From Methanosphaera sp. SHI613 (GTDB taxonomy: Archaea > Methanobacteriota > Methanobacteria > Methanobacteriales > Methanobacteriaceae): DNA of 12,989 nucleotides. Below, in pieces: positions 1 through 7,181 of this stretch. The stretch lies in the NCBI GenBank assembly GCA_003266145.1, contig MVJJ01000070.1:1-12989 (forward strand), read 5' to 3'. Both the position numbers and the translations under genes were made by a program. Every line of letters begins with the position of its first letter. Positions within the stretch are counted from its first letter, which is position 1. Under the pieces are notes generated by a model. The model was not told where the DNA came from. It worked only from the letters and a program-made list of their open reading frames with translations, and ran no database searches.

Positions 1-126
1 ATTTTTAAAAGAGTTAACCTTAATATAATCATTTTTACTAAATAAATGAGAGAAAAATATCTGAGATTATATTCATATCTGTAGAAGTATTTTATTTGGT
101 GTGGCTAATGGATATCCTACTGTTTT

Positions 127-136
127 AAAAAAGTAG
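127..136 (-). terminator. Candidate T-tract terminator of mptE
   Basis: On the minus strand this reads CTACTTTTTT, starting 17 nt after the mptE stop codon. CTACT here can also pair with AGTAG at 117-121, giving a weak 5-bp hairpin. The same CTACTTTTTT string follows fno and the HEAT-repeat gene. Archaeal RNA polymerase stops at T-tracts, so termination is plausible but not proven. Confidence 0.4.
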
Positions 137-152
137 TGCGATATTAAAATCA

Positions 153-863
153 TTACTTTAGGAATATGAATTCTACATCAGGATTGTTTCTTATCAAATC
201 ATCTGTTATCCGTTGAGCATATTCAAGTTTTAATCTCTTGATGTTGTCGGCCTTTTCTATCATCTTCTTGTTGTCGGGCCTTGAGTATCTGGTGGTGTAC
301 TCTCCAAAGTCCATTCCTGCAAGAATTATTTTCTTCATCATAAGAGCGTATACTGCTATGTGTATTGCCCTGTCACCGTCGGTAAATCCGCCGTAGTTTT
401 CAACGATACCCACAGGATTTGATTGTGTTGTGGGAATGACATGTTCGAGCCTGCCAATGTATCTTTTTATCTTATCCATATTATCTCCATGGGCATGTAC
501 GTATAGTGTTGATCCGTGCTGGTTTGAATATATTATATCATCCATCTTACCGTCGAGGTCCGTGACTATTATATCCGGAATTATTTGCTCTTCTATAAGT
601 GCCGTTGTGGCTCCGTCAGCTGCGATTATAATATGACTTTCCATATCTAATGACTCTTTAATCAGGGCCAAATGTTTTTTTAAAGATGGTCCTGCACCGA
701 ATATTATGCATTTATCAGTACCATGTATATCTGGAGAATACTTTTCGTCAATCAGTGAGTTTATCAGTATTGCAGAGCGTTCATCATCCTCCTGACTGTA
801 GTTAAAATCAGCCAGTACCTTATCATACCATTTGTTCCAATTGTTGTATTCTACATTTATCAT
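153..863 (-). CDS. mptE: 6-hydroxymethyl-7,8-dihydropterin pyrophosphokinase (MptE, DUF115 family)
   Basis: This probably transfers pyrophosphate from ATP to 6-hydroxymethyl-7,8-dihydropterin, a step towards tetrahydromethanopterin, the C1 carrier of methanogenesis. The 236-residue protein has the archaeal MptE/DUF115 layout. A glycine-rich FGAGPSLKKHL segment lies near residues 55-65. It is followed by AADGATTAL and then PDIIVTDLDG, an acidic motif probably involved in metal and diphosphate binding, and then a histidine-rich HAHGDN motif. The ATG at 861-863 is preceded by AAGG at 872-875, a weak ribosome binding site at about 8 nt. The gene stands alone and is divergent from the aminotransferase. 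Family assignment rests on motif recall of the Methanocaldococcus enzyme. No bacterial HPPK (FolK) signature is visible. The length is normal for the family and I see no disruption. Confidence 0.85.
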   Translation of the reverse strand: MINVEYNNWNKWYDKVLADFNYSQEDDERSAILINSLIDEKYSPDIHGTDKCIIFGAGPSLKKHLALIKESLDMESHIIIAADGATTALIEEQIIPDIIVTDLDGKMDDIIYSNQHGSTLYVHAHGDNMDKIKRYIGRLEHVIPTTQSNPVGIVENYGGFTDGDRAIHIAVYALMMKKIILAGMDFGEYTTRYSRPDNKKMIEKADNIKRLKLEYAQRITDDLIRNNPDVEFIFLK

Positions 864-903
864 TTGATTTGCCTTAATTATTTTTTTGGGTAGTCTTATT
901 ATC

Positions 904-915
904 TATATATAATAT
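904..915 (-). promoter_or_regulatory. Candidate TATA box of mptE
   Basis: The minus strand reads ATATTATATATA here. A start about 25 nt downstream would fall near 883, leaving a leader of about 20 nt that still includes the AAGG ribosome binding site. The surroundings are very AT-rich, so the exact box is uncertain. Confidence 0.4.
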
Positions 916-999
916 GATTTTGAAATACTTTGAGATTTATGTATACTCCTTTGGGAAGTACTTCTAATTTATCAAAAGATTAAAAAAGAATGAACAACA

Positions 1000-1008
1000 T
1001 ATATAAAA
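1000..1008 (+). promoter_or_regulatory. Candidate TATA box of the class V aminotransferase gene
   Basis: TATATAAAA is the best TATA match in this intergenic region. It predicts a transcript start near 1028-1032 and a leader of about 95 nt. The box is flanked by an inverted repeat, AACAAC at 993-998 and GTTGTT at 1021-1026. Confidence 0.5.
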
Positions 1009-1024
1009 CTAATATAGTAGGTTG

Positions 1025-1057
1025 TTAACTTTTGGAAATTATTCAAAAAAAAGTTAA
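1025..1057 (+). promoter_or_regulatory. Inverted repeat (possible 5' leader hairpin) before the aminotransferase gene
   Basis: TTAACTTTT at 1025-1033 is perfectly complementary to AAAAGTTAA at 1049-1057 (9-bp arms, 15-nt loop). It lies at or just after the predicted transcript start. An alternative inner stem, TTTTG with CAAAA, is also possible. The arms are mostly A and T, so stability as RNA would be low. Function is unknown. Confidence 0.4.
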
Positions 1058-1125
1058 AGTAAATAACTAAAAAAACCTTATTATAGAATTACTTATTAAA
1101 TTATTATATTTGGAGGATAAACCCA

Positions 1126-2277
1126 ATGGAAGATACATTATTAATGATTCCAGGACCAACTACCGTCCCTAAAAGAGTACTTGATGCTATGGCACAACCT
1201 ATAACAAACCACAGAGGACCTGTTTATGGTGAAATCCTAGCTGAAACTACCGCTATGATGTCTGAAGTGTTCCAGACAGATAATCAATCATACCTATTAA
1301 CAGGATCAGGAACTTCAGCAATGGAAGCTGCTATTGCAAATATCGTTGAAAAAGGTGATAAAGTTATAAACGTTGTTGGAGGTAAATTTGGTGAAAGGCT
1401 TCAACAATTAACGGAAGTATTTGGCGGAGAATCAATAGAAGTAACAGTACCATGGGGTCAGGCAGCAGATCCTAATGAAATCAAAAAGGCACTCGAAGAA
1501 AATGATGATGTTAAAGCCGTTACAATGATTCACAATGAAAGTTCAACGGCAGTTGTCAACCCTATTGAAGAAGTGGGTAAAATTGTAAACGATTACGATT
1601 CATTATTCGTTGTTGATACTGTTTCATCACTTGCAGGAGATACTGTTAAAGTGGATGACTATGGAATTGACATATGTCTTAGTGGTTCTCAAAAATGTAT
1701 TGCAGCACCACCGGGTATGGCAGCAATTACCCTTAGTGATGATGCTTGGAAAGTAATTGATGATGTTGATTCACCTACATACTACCTGGACATGAAGAAA
1801 ATGAGAAAAAGCGGTTCCAAAAACCCACCTCAAACACCATACACACCTAATGTTTCAATGACATATGCTATGAACGAAGCTTTAAGTATGGTTTTAGAAG
1901 AAGGATTGGATAACCGTATCAAACGTCATCACACAGGTGCTAAAGCAACCCGTGCTGCAGCAGAAGCATTAGGACTTAGCTTATTTGCACGTGAAGGTGA
2001 CCGTTCCAACACGTTAACAGCTATCAACATGCCTGAAGGAGTAACCGACAGCGATCTTCGTGGAACCATGAGAAACAAATACCAGATTGAAATTGCCGGT
2101 GGTCAGGATCACCTTAGCGGTAACGTATTCAGAATTGGTCATATGGGTATTACAGGTTTACATGAACTGGCTATGACATTCACTTGTCTTGAAATGACTT
2201 TAAGAGAGTTTGGATTTGAATTTGATGCTGGTAGCAGTGTAGCTGCTATTCAGGATGCTTTTGGCAAAAACATGTAA
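1126..2277 (+). CDS. Class V (alanine-glyoxylate/serine-pyruvate type) PLP aminotransferase
   Basis: A cytosolic, PLP-dependent aminotransferase of 383 residues. Visible signatures are the N-terminal IPGPTTVP motif typical of the alanine-glyoxylate aminotransferase group, the phosphate-binding GSGTSAMEA (residues 60-68), the PLP-ring aspartate D164 in VVDTVSS, the Schiff-base lysine K190 in SGSQKCIAAPPG, and a likely substrate-carboxylate arginine R336 in FRIGHMG. Related methanogen enzymes such as MJ0959 are reported to be broad-specificity aspartate/alanine/phosphoserine aminotransferases. A role in amino acid synthesis (aspartate, alanine or phosphoserine) is therefore likelier than photorespiratory glyoxylate metabolism. 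The exact substrate cannot be read from sequence. The ATG is supported by TGGAGG ending 9 nt upstream. The gene appears to be single, with a T-rich terminator after it. Confidence 0.85.
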   Translation: MEDTLLMIPGPTTVPKRVLDAMAQPITNHRGPVYGEILAETTAMMSEVFQTDNQSYLLTGSGTSAMEAAIANIVEKGDKVINVVGGKFGERLQQLTEVFGGESIEVTVPWGQAADPNEIKKALEENDDVKAVTMIHNESSTAVVNPIEEVGKIVNDYDSLFVVDTVSSLAGDTVKVDDYGIDICLSGSQKCIAAPPGMAAITLSDDAWKVIDDVDSPTYYLDMKKMRKSGSKNPPQTPYTPNVSMTYAMNEALSMVLEEGLDNRIKRHHTGAKATRAAAEALGLSLFAREGDRSNTLTAINMPEGVTDSDLRGTMRNKYQIEIAGGQDHLSGNVFRIGHMGITGLHELAMTFTCLEMTLREFGFEFDAGSSVAAIQDAFGKNM

Positions 2278-2346
2278 TTTTTTTTACACCCCTTTAATTT
2301 TTTTCTTTTTTGTGACGTTTTCTGTATCTTTTTAATTTTTTTTAAC
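2278..2346 (+). terminator. Multi-T-tract terminator after the aminotransferase gene
   Basis: Starting right after the stop codon there are several runs of five to eight T (2278-2285, 2298-2304, 2306-2311, 2329-2333, 2336-2343), with a CCCC run at 2289-2292. There is no strong stem. Repeated T-tracts are the usual archaeal terminator form. Confidence 0.6.
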
Positions 2347-2398
2347 AATGATACTTCATTACCGCGGTTTTATTAATTTTGGATATGTATTAGTAACA

Positions 2399-2409
2399 TT
2401 TATATACTA
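2399..2409 (+). promoter_or_regulatory. TATA box of the amt-glnK operon
   Basis: TTTATATACTA with GTAAC just upstream as a possible B-recognition element. A start about 25 nt downstream falls near 2427-2431, at the left edge of the GGAA/TTCC palindrome. That spacing is what a repressor blocking the start site would need. Confidence 0.6.
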
Positions 2410-2427
2410 TGATTCTAAAACTAATAT

Positions 2428-2456
2428 TATCGGAAGTATGTTTCCTATTTCCGATA
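2428..2456 (+). promoter_or_regulatory. NrpR-type nitrogen operator (GGAA-N6-TTCC) at the amt promoter
   Basis: GGAA at 2432-2435, six bases, then TTCC at 2442-2445 match the GGAA-N6-TTCC operator consensus described for NrpR, the nitrogen repressor of Methanococcus and relatives. A second TTCC lies at 2449-2452. With it the outer arms TATCGGAA (2428-2435) and TTCCGATA (2449-2456) form a perfect 8-bp inverted repeat. The element overlaps the inferred transcript start of amt-glnK. Repression under nitrogen sufficiency, relieved by 2-oxoglutarate, is inferred from the known NrpR mechanism. The nrpR gene is not in this window. Confidence 0.7.
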
Positions 2457-2536
2457 TATTTTATGAAATAATTTTTAAGAAAAAGAAAGAAATAAAACAT
2501 ACAACATATAAATAAGAAATAAAGGAGGATTAATAA

Positions 2537-3760
2537 GTGATCACAGAACCATTACTGAATACTGGCGATACGGCATGGATACTCATATCAACAGCATTGG
2601 TTATGATAATGACCCTACCCGGTCTGGCATTATTCTATGGAGGAATGAGTAAAAAGAAAAACGTGCTAAACACGATATTCCTATCATTAATCGGATTTTC
2701 CATAGCCTGTGTAATATGGGTATGCTACGGATATCAATTTGCATTTGGTAATACGATAGGTGGATTTATTGGAATACCAACAAATTTACTGCTACAGGGA
2801 ATATCTATAGACATGATACATCCCGAGACACATATACCAGAATTATTATATGTAATATTCCAAGCAACATTTGCGGCAATAACCGTATCATTAATATCCG
2901 GTGCTATAGTAGGAAGAATGAAAGCAAAAACCTGGATAATATTCACGGCAATCTGGATAACACTTGTATACATACCGGTAGCTCACTGGGTATGGGGTGG
3001 AGGATGGCTAGCTCAACTGGGTGCATTGGACTTTGCAGGAGGAGCAGTAGTACATCTTAACTCAGGAATTGCTGCACTTGCACTGATAATCTTATTAGGT
3101 CCTCGAAAAGACACCCGATTACTGCCTCACCACTTGGGTTATGCAGTACTTGGAGCAGCTTTACTATGGTTTGGTTGGTTCGGATTCAATGGAGGTTCAG
3201 CACTAGCGGCAAATGGACTGGCAGCAAATGCAATGATAACATCAAATACCGCTGCAGCAGCTGCTATGATAACATGGGTACTTCTAGACATATATAAAAG
3301 TGGAAAACCAACAGTACTTGGCGCAATAACAGGTGCCATAGCAGGACTTGTAGCTATAACACCAGCGGCAGGATATGTTGACGTGGGAAGCTCAATAATA
3401 TTCGGTATAACAACGGTATTTATTTCATACTATTCAATATCATACCTAAAACCAAAATTCGGATATGATGATGCGTTGGATGCCTTTGGACTTCATGGAA
3501 TGAGTGGTGCATGGGGTGCAATACTGACAGGAGTATTCGCTTCACCAGCCATTAACGGTGTAGCCGGTCTTCTTTATGGAAATCCGACACAAGTAGTCAT
3601 ACAGATAATAAGCATAGTGGCAGTAGCCGTTTATTCATTCATATTGACATATGTGATTGCAATAGTACTTGACAAAACAGTAGGTCTTAGAGTAGATGAG
3701 AAAACAGAAATCGACGGATTGGACATGACCGAACATGAGGAGTTAGGTTACAGAATATAG
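2537..3760 (+). CDS. amt: Ammonium transporter (Amt/MEP/Rh family)
   Basis: An integral membrane channel of 407 residues that takes up ammonium. It has about eleven hydrophobic segments and no cleaved signal peptide. Family landmarks are LPGLALFYGG near residues 27-36, the DFAGGAVVHLNSG motif with D165 and the first pore histidine H173, the HHLGYAVLGAALLWFGWFGFNGG segment (residues 198-220), and DAFGLHGMSGAWG with the second pore histidine H320. H173 and H320 correspond to the twin histidines H168 and H318 of E. coli AmtB. The start is a GTG with a very strong AAAGGAGGA eight bases upstream. The stop codon is 13 nt before the preferred glnK start, so the two are co-transcribed. The C-terminal tail is hydrophilic and acidic and is the likely contact for GlnK. 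Expression is probably controlled by the NrpR-like operator upstream. Confidence 0.96.
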   Translation: MITEPLLNTGDTAWILISTALVMIMTLPGLALFYGGMSKKKNVLNTIFLSLIGFSIACVIWVCYGYQFAFGNTIGGFIGIPTNLLLQGISIDMIHPETHIPELLYVIFQATFAAITVSLISGAIVGRMKAKTWIIFTAIWITLVYIPVAHWVWGGGWLAQLGALDFAGGAVVHLNSGIAALALIILLGPRKDTRLLPHHLGYAVLGAALLWFGWFGFNGGSALAANGLAANAMITSNTAAAAAMITWVLLDIYKSGKPTVLGAITGAIAGLVAITPAAGYVDVGSSIIFGITTVFISYYSISYLKPKFGYDDALDAFGLHGMSGAWGAILTGVFASPAINGVAGLLYGNPTQVVIQIISIVAVAVYSFILTYVIAIVLDKTVGLRVDEKTEIDGLDMTEHEELGYRI

Positions 3761-3773
3761 GATGGCTGATAAG

Positions 3774-4112
3774 ATGAAAGAGATAACAGCAATAATAAGA
3801 ACAGAAAGATTGGATGCGGTGAAGGATTCCCTTGAAGAGATTGGATGTAAAGGTATAACCGTGGAAGAGGTCAAGGGTCGCGGAGAACAATTGGGTGTTG
3901 AAGAAAAATATCGTGGAAATAGTTATAGAATTGACCTACTTCCAAAAATCAAGGTCATAAGCGTTGTTAAGGATGATAAAACAGAAGAAGCTATTGACTG
4001 CATATGTAAGGCAGCACGTACCGGTCATGTCGGTGATGGTAAGATATTCATCAGAAACATTGAAGAAGTAATCAGAATCAGAACCGGAGAAAGAGGCGAA
4101 AGTGCCCTGTAA
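3774..4112 (+). CDS. glnK: Nitrogen regulatory PII protein GlnK
   Basis: A cytosolic trimeric signal protein that senses ATP/ADP and 2-oxoglutarate and blocks the Amt channel when nitrogen is ample. From the ATG at 3774 the protein is 112 residues, the canonical PII length. Its key residues then fall on classical numbers: Q39, T-loop Y51, K58, the TGHVGDGK segment with G87 and K90, R101 and R103. An ATG at 3762 would add four residues (MADK) but has no ribosome binding site at proper distance. The 3774 start has GGATGG about 8 nt upstream. The T-loop keeps Y51, the residue uridylylated in enteric bacteria. No modifying enzyme is seen here, and archaeal GlnK usually acts without modification. 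The gene sits directly after amt, the near-universal amtB-glnK pairing. Confidence 0.95.
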   Translation: MKEITAIIRTERLDAVKDSLEEIGCKGITVEEVKGRGEQLGVEEKYRGNSYRIDLLPKIKVISVVKDDKTEEAIDCICKAARTGHVGDGKIFIRNIEEVIRIRTGERGESAL

Positions 4113-4127
4113 CTCCTCACATACTAA

Positions 4128-4152
4128 ACTCCCCTCTTAAATATTTTTTTTT
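4128..4152 (+). terminator. Terminator of amt-glnK
   Basis: A CCCCTC cluster at 4131-4136 is followed by nine T at 4144-4152, shortly after the glnK stop. There is no clear stem. The C-run then T-run order also follows the aminotransferase and fbp genes. Confidence 0.55.
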
Positions 4153-4246
4153 ATTATTGATTAATAACATTTGACCATCAATACACAAATATAATCCATT
4201 TTATATTAATTAGAAAAAAAGGAGCTAAATTGATTAAAACTTAAAG

Positions 4247-4257
4247 AAAAAAAGTAG
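4247..4257 (-). terminator. Candidate T-tract terminator of fno
   Basis: The minus strand reads CTACTTTTTTT starting 13 nt after the fno stop, followed by a second seven-T run at 4214-4220. It is the same CTACTTTTTT string as after mptE and the HEAT-repeat gene. Confidence 0.5.
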
Positions 4258-4269
4258 GTTGGATGAAAA

Positions 4270-4959
4270 TTATAATTTTTCATCAAATTGTGGTATACCC
4301 GTTATTCTTAGTCCACCATAGTGGGATTTATATTTGATATTTAATCCAATTAGCAGTGGAGTGATTTTTTCTACCATACGTGCTTTTTCTAGTTTTCCAC
4401 AGTCAATGCATCTTACACCAGGTATTTTTTCGATTAACTCTGATACAACCTTTTTAGCTTCATTGTCATCACCAGATACAAGACAATCACAGTCAATAGG
4501 TTCTGGAATGTTTTCCAGGTGTGAATTACTTATGTTGTTGAATGCTGATACAACTTTTACACTTGTTTTCTTAAGGATTTTGGCTGTTCTTTCAGCTGCT
4601 GATCCTTCCATTAAATCGACAAATCTTGCAGGAGATCCACCTATAGCAGTTTCAAGTGGTACTGTTGCATCGATTAATATTTTATCATCCACAAATTCTT
4701 TTATTGAATTTAAGGTTGATTTTTGAGCTGCTAGAGGTACTGTTAAAATCAATAGTTCTCCTTCTTTTGCAGCATCCTCATTTGCCATTCCACATATTTT
4801 TATATCATAGTCGGCCAATAATTCTTTAACCTCTTCAACTTTAGTCAATGCTTTTTCTTCAGTTCTTGAACCGACTATTATATCTTCACCAGCGATAGCT
4901 AATCTTTTAGCTATGTTTAAACCTTGTGCACCTGTTCCACCGATTATTGCAACTTTCAT
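4270..4959 (-). CDS. fno: F420H2:NADP oxidoreductase (NADPH-dependent F420 reductase)
   Basis: Moves a hydride between reduced coenzyme F420 and NADP. In methanogens this mainly supplies NADPH for biosynthesis from F420H2. The 229-residue protein opens with a Rossmann fold, GGTGAQG at residues 7-13. The GSRT motif at 30-33 follows the second strand, and S31, R32 and T9 match the NADP 2'-phosphate contacts known in the Archaeoglobus enzyme. LILTVPLAAQ (about 70-79) and the LIDATVPLE region resemble the family's nicotinamide/F420 side. Length is typical. The ATG has GAGGT at 4966-4970 as ribosome binding site. A TATA box near 5045-5057 suggests its own promoter and a leader of about 65 nt. The gene is convergent with glnK and well separated from the dehydrogenase gene upstream. 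Confidence 0.93.
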   Translation of the reverse strand: MKVAIIGGTGAQGLNIAKRLAIAGEDIIVGSRTEEKALTKVEEVKELLADYDIKICGMANEDAAKEGELLILTVPLAAQKSTLNSIKEFVDDKILIDATVPLETAIGGSPARFVDLMEGSAAERTAKILKKTSVKVVSAFNNISNSHLENIPEPIDCDCLVSGDDNEAKKVVSELIEKIPGVRCIDCGKLEKARMVEKITPLLIGLNIKYKSHYGGLRITGIPQFDEKL

Positions 4960-5044
4960 TTTTTTACCTCATATTTACTTAAAGATATACATTGATTAAA
5001 AAAATTATAATCAAACTAAATCTTAATAATAGTTTAACTTTAAT

Positions 5045-5057
5045 CTTATATATATTT
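5045..5057 (-). promoter_or_regulatory. Candidate TATA box of fno
   Basis: The minus strand reads AAATATATATAAG. A start about 25 nt downstream would fall near 5026, about 65 nt before the ATG. The rest of the 284-bp gap between fno and the dehydrogenase gene is AT-rich with no ORF and no clear structure. Confidence 0.5.
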
Positions 5058-5243
5058 ATCTTTAAATAAATTAAAGATTTCTATATACAATGTTTAGAAT
5101 TATTATAAAAAAAGAGATTATTGAATAAGTTACATGTGGATATTTATTAATTTTTAAAAAAAAATGAAATAAAAATTATATAATTGACATTATATTTTTA
5201 ATGATTAATTATGAAGAATAAATCAATAAAACATAATGATTTA

Positions 5244-6194
5244 TCACATATCTAAAGTGTCCTTAATCTTGTAGGTACACTTTTTAACAGCACGTGCGGC
5301 ATCAAAGAACCCCAATCGTTCCTCATCAGCCATCTTAACAGGAACAATAGTTTGAACACCTCGTTTACATAAAATTACCGGAACACCCAGTGATACATCA
5401 TAGACACCCTCAACTTCACCCTCCAAATAGGTACTAACACTTAATATTTTATGGGAATCGTTGACGATTGTAGCAATCAAATTTGATATAGCATATGCAG
5501 GACCATATTCTGTTGCACCCTTTTTACTGATAATCTTATTACCAGCAGACTTTACAGATTTGACCAATTCATGAACATCCAAATCAGAATCCTCAACGAA
5601 ATACTTCAATGGTATACCACCGATTGTCGTGGAACTAAGCAATGGAACCATATGATCCCCGTGTTCTCCGATAACCCTTGTATGTATTTCACCACTGTTG
5701 ATGTTATAATGTTTTGCAAGCATTGCCTTTAATCTCAAGGAATCCAAGTGGTTACCAAGACCGATTACACGTGACTTGTCAAATCCACTGGCTTCCAAGG
5801 CTATTGTAGTCATTACATCAACAGGATTTGTAACAATCAGTATGATTGAATCCGGCGCATATATAGCAATGTTTTTAGCATATTCTTCTACGATTTTAGC
5901 GTTTGGAATAGCCAAATCAAGCCTATTCATCCCTTCCTTACGTGGAGTACCGGAGGTAATCAGCACTATCTCTGAGCCCCTTATATCCTCGTAGTCATAT
6001 GAAGGGGTTAAAATCACGTCAATATTATCCGCCGATAATGCATCATACATATCTCGTATTTCACCTTTGACTCTATCATTACTGGTTTTTCTTGAAAACA
6101 ATACTATTTCATGTATTTGATCTTCTTTTGCCAATGTGAATGCTACATTCTTACCTATTGTACCAGAAGCACCAATAATTGTAATCTTTACCAT
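5244..6194 (-). CDS. mdh: Malate/L-lactate dehydrogenase family enzyme, probably NADP-preferring malate dehydrogenase
   Basis: Interconverts oxaloacetate (or pyruvate) and malate (or lactate), probably feeding the partial reductive TCA route. From the ATG at 6194 (316 residues) the Rossmann motif is GASGTIG (8-14). The catalytic pair is D151 and H178 (GEHGDHMVPL), and the substrate arginines are R91 and R154. The loop SGTPRKEGMNR has R85 at the specificity position, as in malate dehydrogenases; lactate dehydrogenases have Q there. The second strand ends VLFSRKTS with no acidic residue, which points to NADP rather than NAD, as in the Methanocaldococcus MJ0490 type. A TTG four codons upstream (6206) could also start the ORF, but the GAGGGG ribosome site abuts it, whereas the ATG lies about 12 nt downstream. 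The gene appears monocistronic; AT-rich TATA candidates lie at 6226-6246. Confidence 0.88.
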   Translation of the reverse strand: MVKITIIGASGTIGKNVAFTLAKEDQIHEIVLFSRKTSNDRVKGEIRDMYDALSADNIDVILTPSYDYEDIRGSEIVLITSGTPRKEGMNRLDLAIPNAKIVEEYAKNIAIYAPDSIILIVTNPVDVMTTIALEASGFDKSRVIGLGNHLDSLRLKAMLAKHYNINSGEIHTRVIGEHGDHMVPLLSSTTIGGIPLKYFVEDSDLDVHELVKSVKSAGNKIISKKGATEYGPAYAISNLIATIVNDSHKILSVSTYLEGEVEGVYDVSLGVPVILCKRGVQTIVPVKMADEERLGFFDAARAVKKCTYKIKDTLDM

Positions 6195-6349
6195 GTTTTG
6201 TTTCAACCCCTCTAAATTGATTAATTTTTATATACTATTATAATCTATGTTATTCATGTTAAAAAAAAGTTTTCATTAAATGAAAGAGTTGGCCAATTAA
6301 AGCCAATATCTGAAGGATAAACATTATTTAACAATAAATAGGATTAGTA

Positions 6350-6373
6350 AAAAAAAGTTATAAAAAAAAGTAG
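6350..6373 (-). terminator. Multi-T-tract terminator of the HEAT-repeat gene
   Basis: Read on the minus strand this contains two long T-runs, including CTACTTTTTTTT at 6362-6373, and another eight-T run lies at 6381-6388. All are within about 50 nt after the stop. There is no stem; it is a typical archaeal T-rich terminator. Confidence 0.6.
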
Positions 6374-6402
6374 AAAAATTAAAAAAAAGAATATATGAAA
6401 TG

Positions 6403-6969
6403 TTATTCCTTCATTTCATCTAAAGCAGCTTGAGCATTTACTTTGGTAAAACCGGTTTCTTCTATTTCAACCAAGTCTTCCAATGCTTTTTTAGCTTCTG
6501 GTCCTCCAATGGCACCTAGACCAAGTACACTACCACTTCTTACATAGCTTTTTTCATCTTTTGATGCTTCTATAAGAATATCTAATGAACTTGGATCGGC
6601 GATTTTACTGATTGCCCATACGGCCTGACCACGTGCTCTCCAATCTTCACTTTTTGCCTCTTTGTTTAATACTTCAAGAGCGTCAGTACCATATTCTGCT
6701 AATGCAGTACTTGCATGTCTTCTAACCCATTTGTTGTTATCATATAATAATTCAGCCAATACAGGTATGCTTTTTGGATCTTTGAAACTTTTAACTATGT
6801 CAATCAGGGTGACTTTGATGGTCTTGTGATATGGTTTTAATAATTCTTCATGTAAAACGTCAATTTCCTCAGGCATGTTCATAGCAACGGTATTTTCAGC
6901 CTCTAATCTTACAAAATCATCTAAATCGTTTAAATCTTTAATAGCATTTCTTACATCTTCTGCAGTCAT
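6403..6969 (-). CDS. HEAT-repeat (PBS lyase-like) protein, function unknown
   Basis: A soluble 188-residue all-helical protein made of about six HEAT/Armadillo-like units of roughly 31 residues. The clearest are DPKSIPVLAELLYDNNKWVR followed by RHASTALAEYG, then ARGQAVWAISKIADPSSLDIL, then VRSGSVLGLGAIGGPEAKKAL. The recurring pattern is a conserved D/P turn, V-R at the start of helix B, and A-x-x-A-L. Proteins of this kind act as scaffolds or resemble phycocyanobilin lyase subunits, but methanogens lack phycobilins, so a protein-binding role is likelier. No enzyme motif, signal peptide or membrane segment is seen. The ATG has GAGGA a few bases upstream. It is divergent from the isopropylmalate dehydrogenase-like gene. 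The neighbours do not reveal its partner. Confidence 0.85.
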   Translation of the reverse strand: MTAEDVRNAIKDLNDLDDFVRLEAENTVAMNMPEEIDVLHEELLKPYHKTIKVTLIDIVKSFKDPKSIPVLAELLYDNNKWVRRHASTALAEYGTDALEVLNKEAKSEDWRARGQAVWAISKIADPSSLDILIEASKDEKSYVRSGSVLGLGAIGGPEAKKALEDLVEIEETGFTKVNAQAALDEMKE

Positions 6970-7181
6970 GATAATTCCTCATAATTAATTTAAAATAATA
7001 TAACTCTATATTTTATATTTGTCCTTATAAATTTATAGTACCGTAAGATATATATTTTTAACTATATAATTAATTAAATCATATATTTCAAATATGAAAA
7101 ATGATAATAAATAAAAGTAGGTAAGATGAAACAAGAAGCAATCTTATAAAAAAATGTTAATAAAAAAAATGGAGAAATGAA

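Noticed and set aside
430..636. Plus-strand 68-codon ORF inside mptE
   Set aside because: Antisense shadow of mptE with no ribosome binding site or recognisable domain.
7122..7146. Inverted repeat TAAGAT/ATCTTA in the leader of the AksF-like gene
   Set aside because: Short A/T-rich arms with a 13-nt loop. Such repeats are frequent in DNA of this composition and the position carries no clear regulatory logic.
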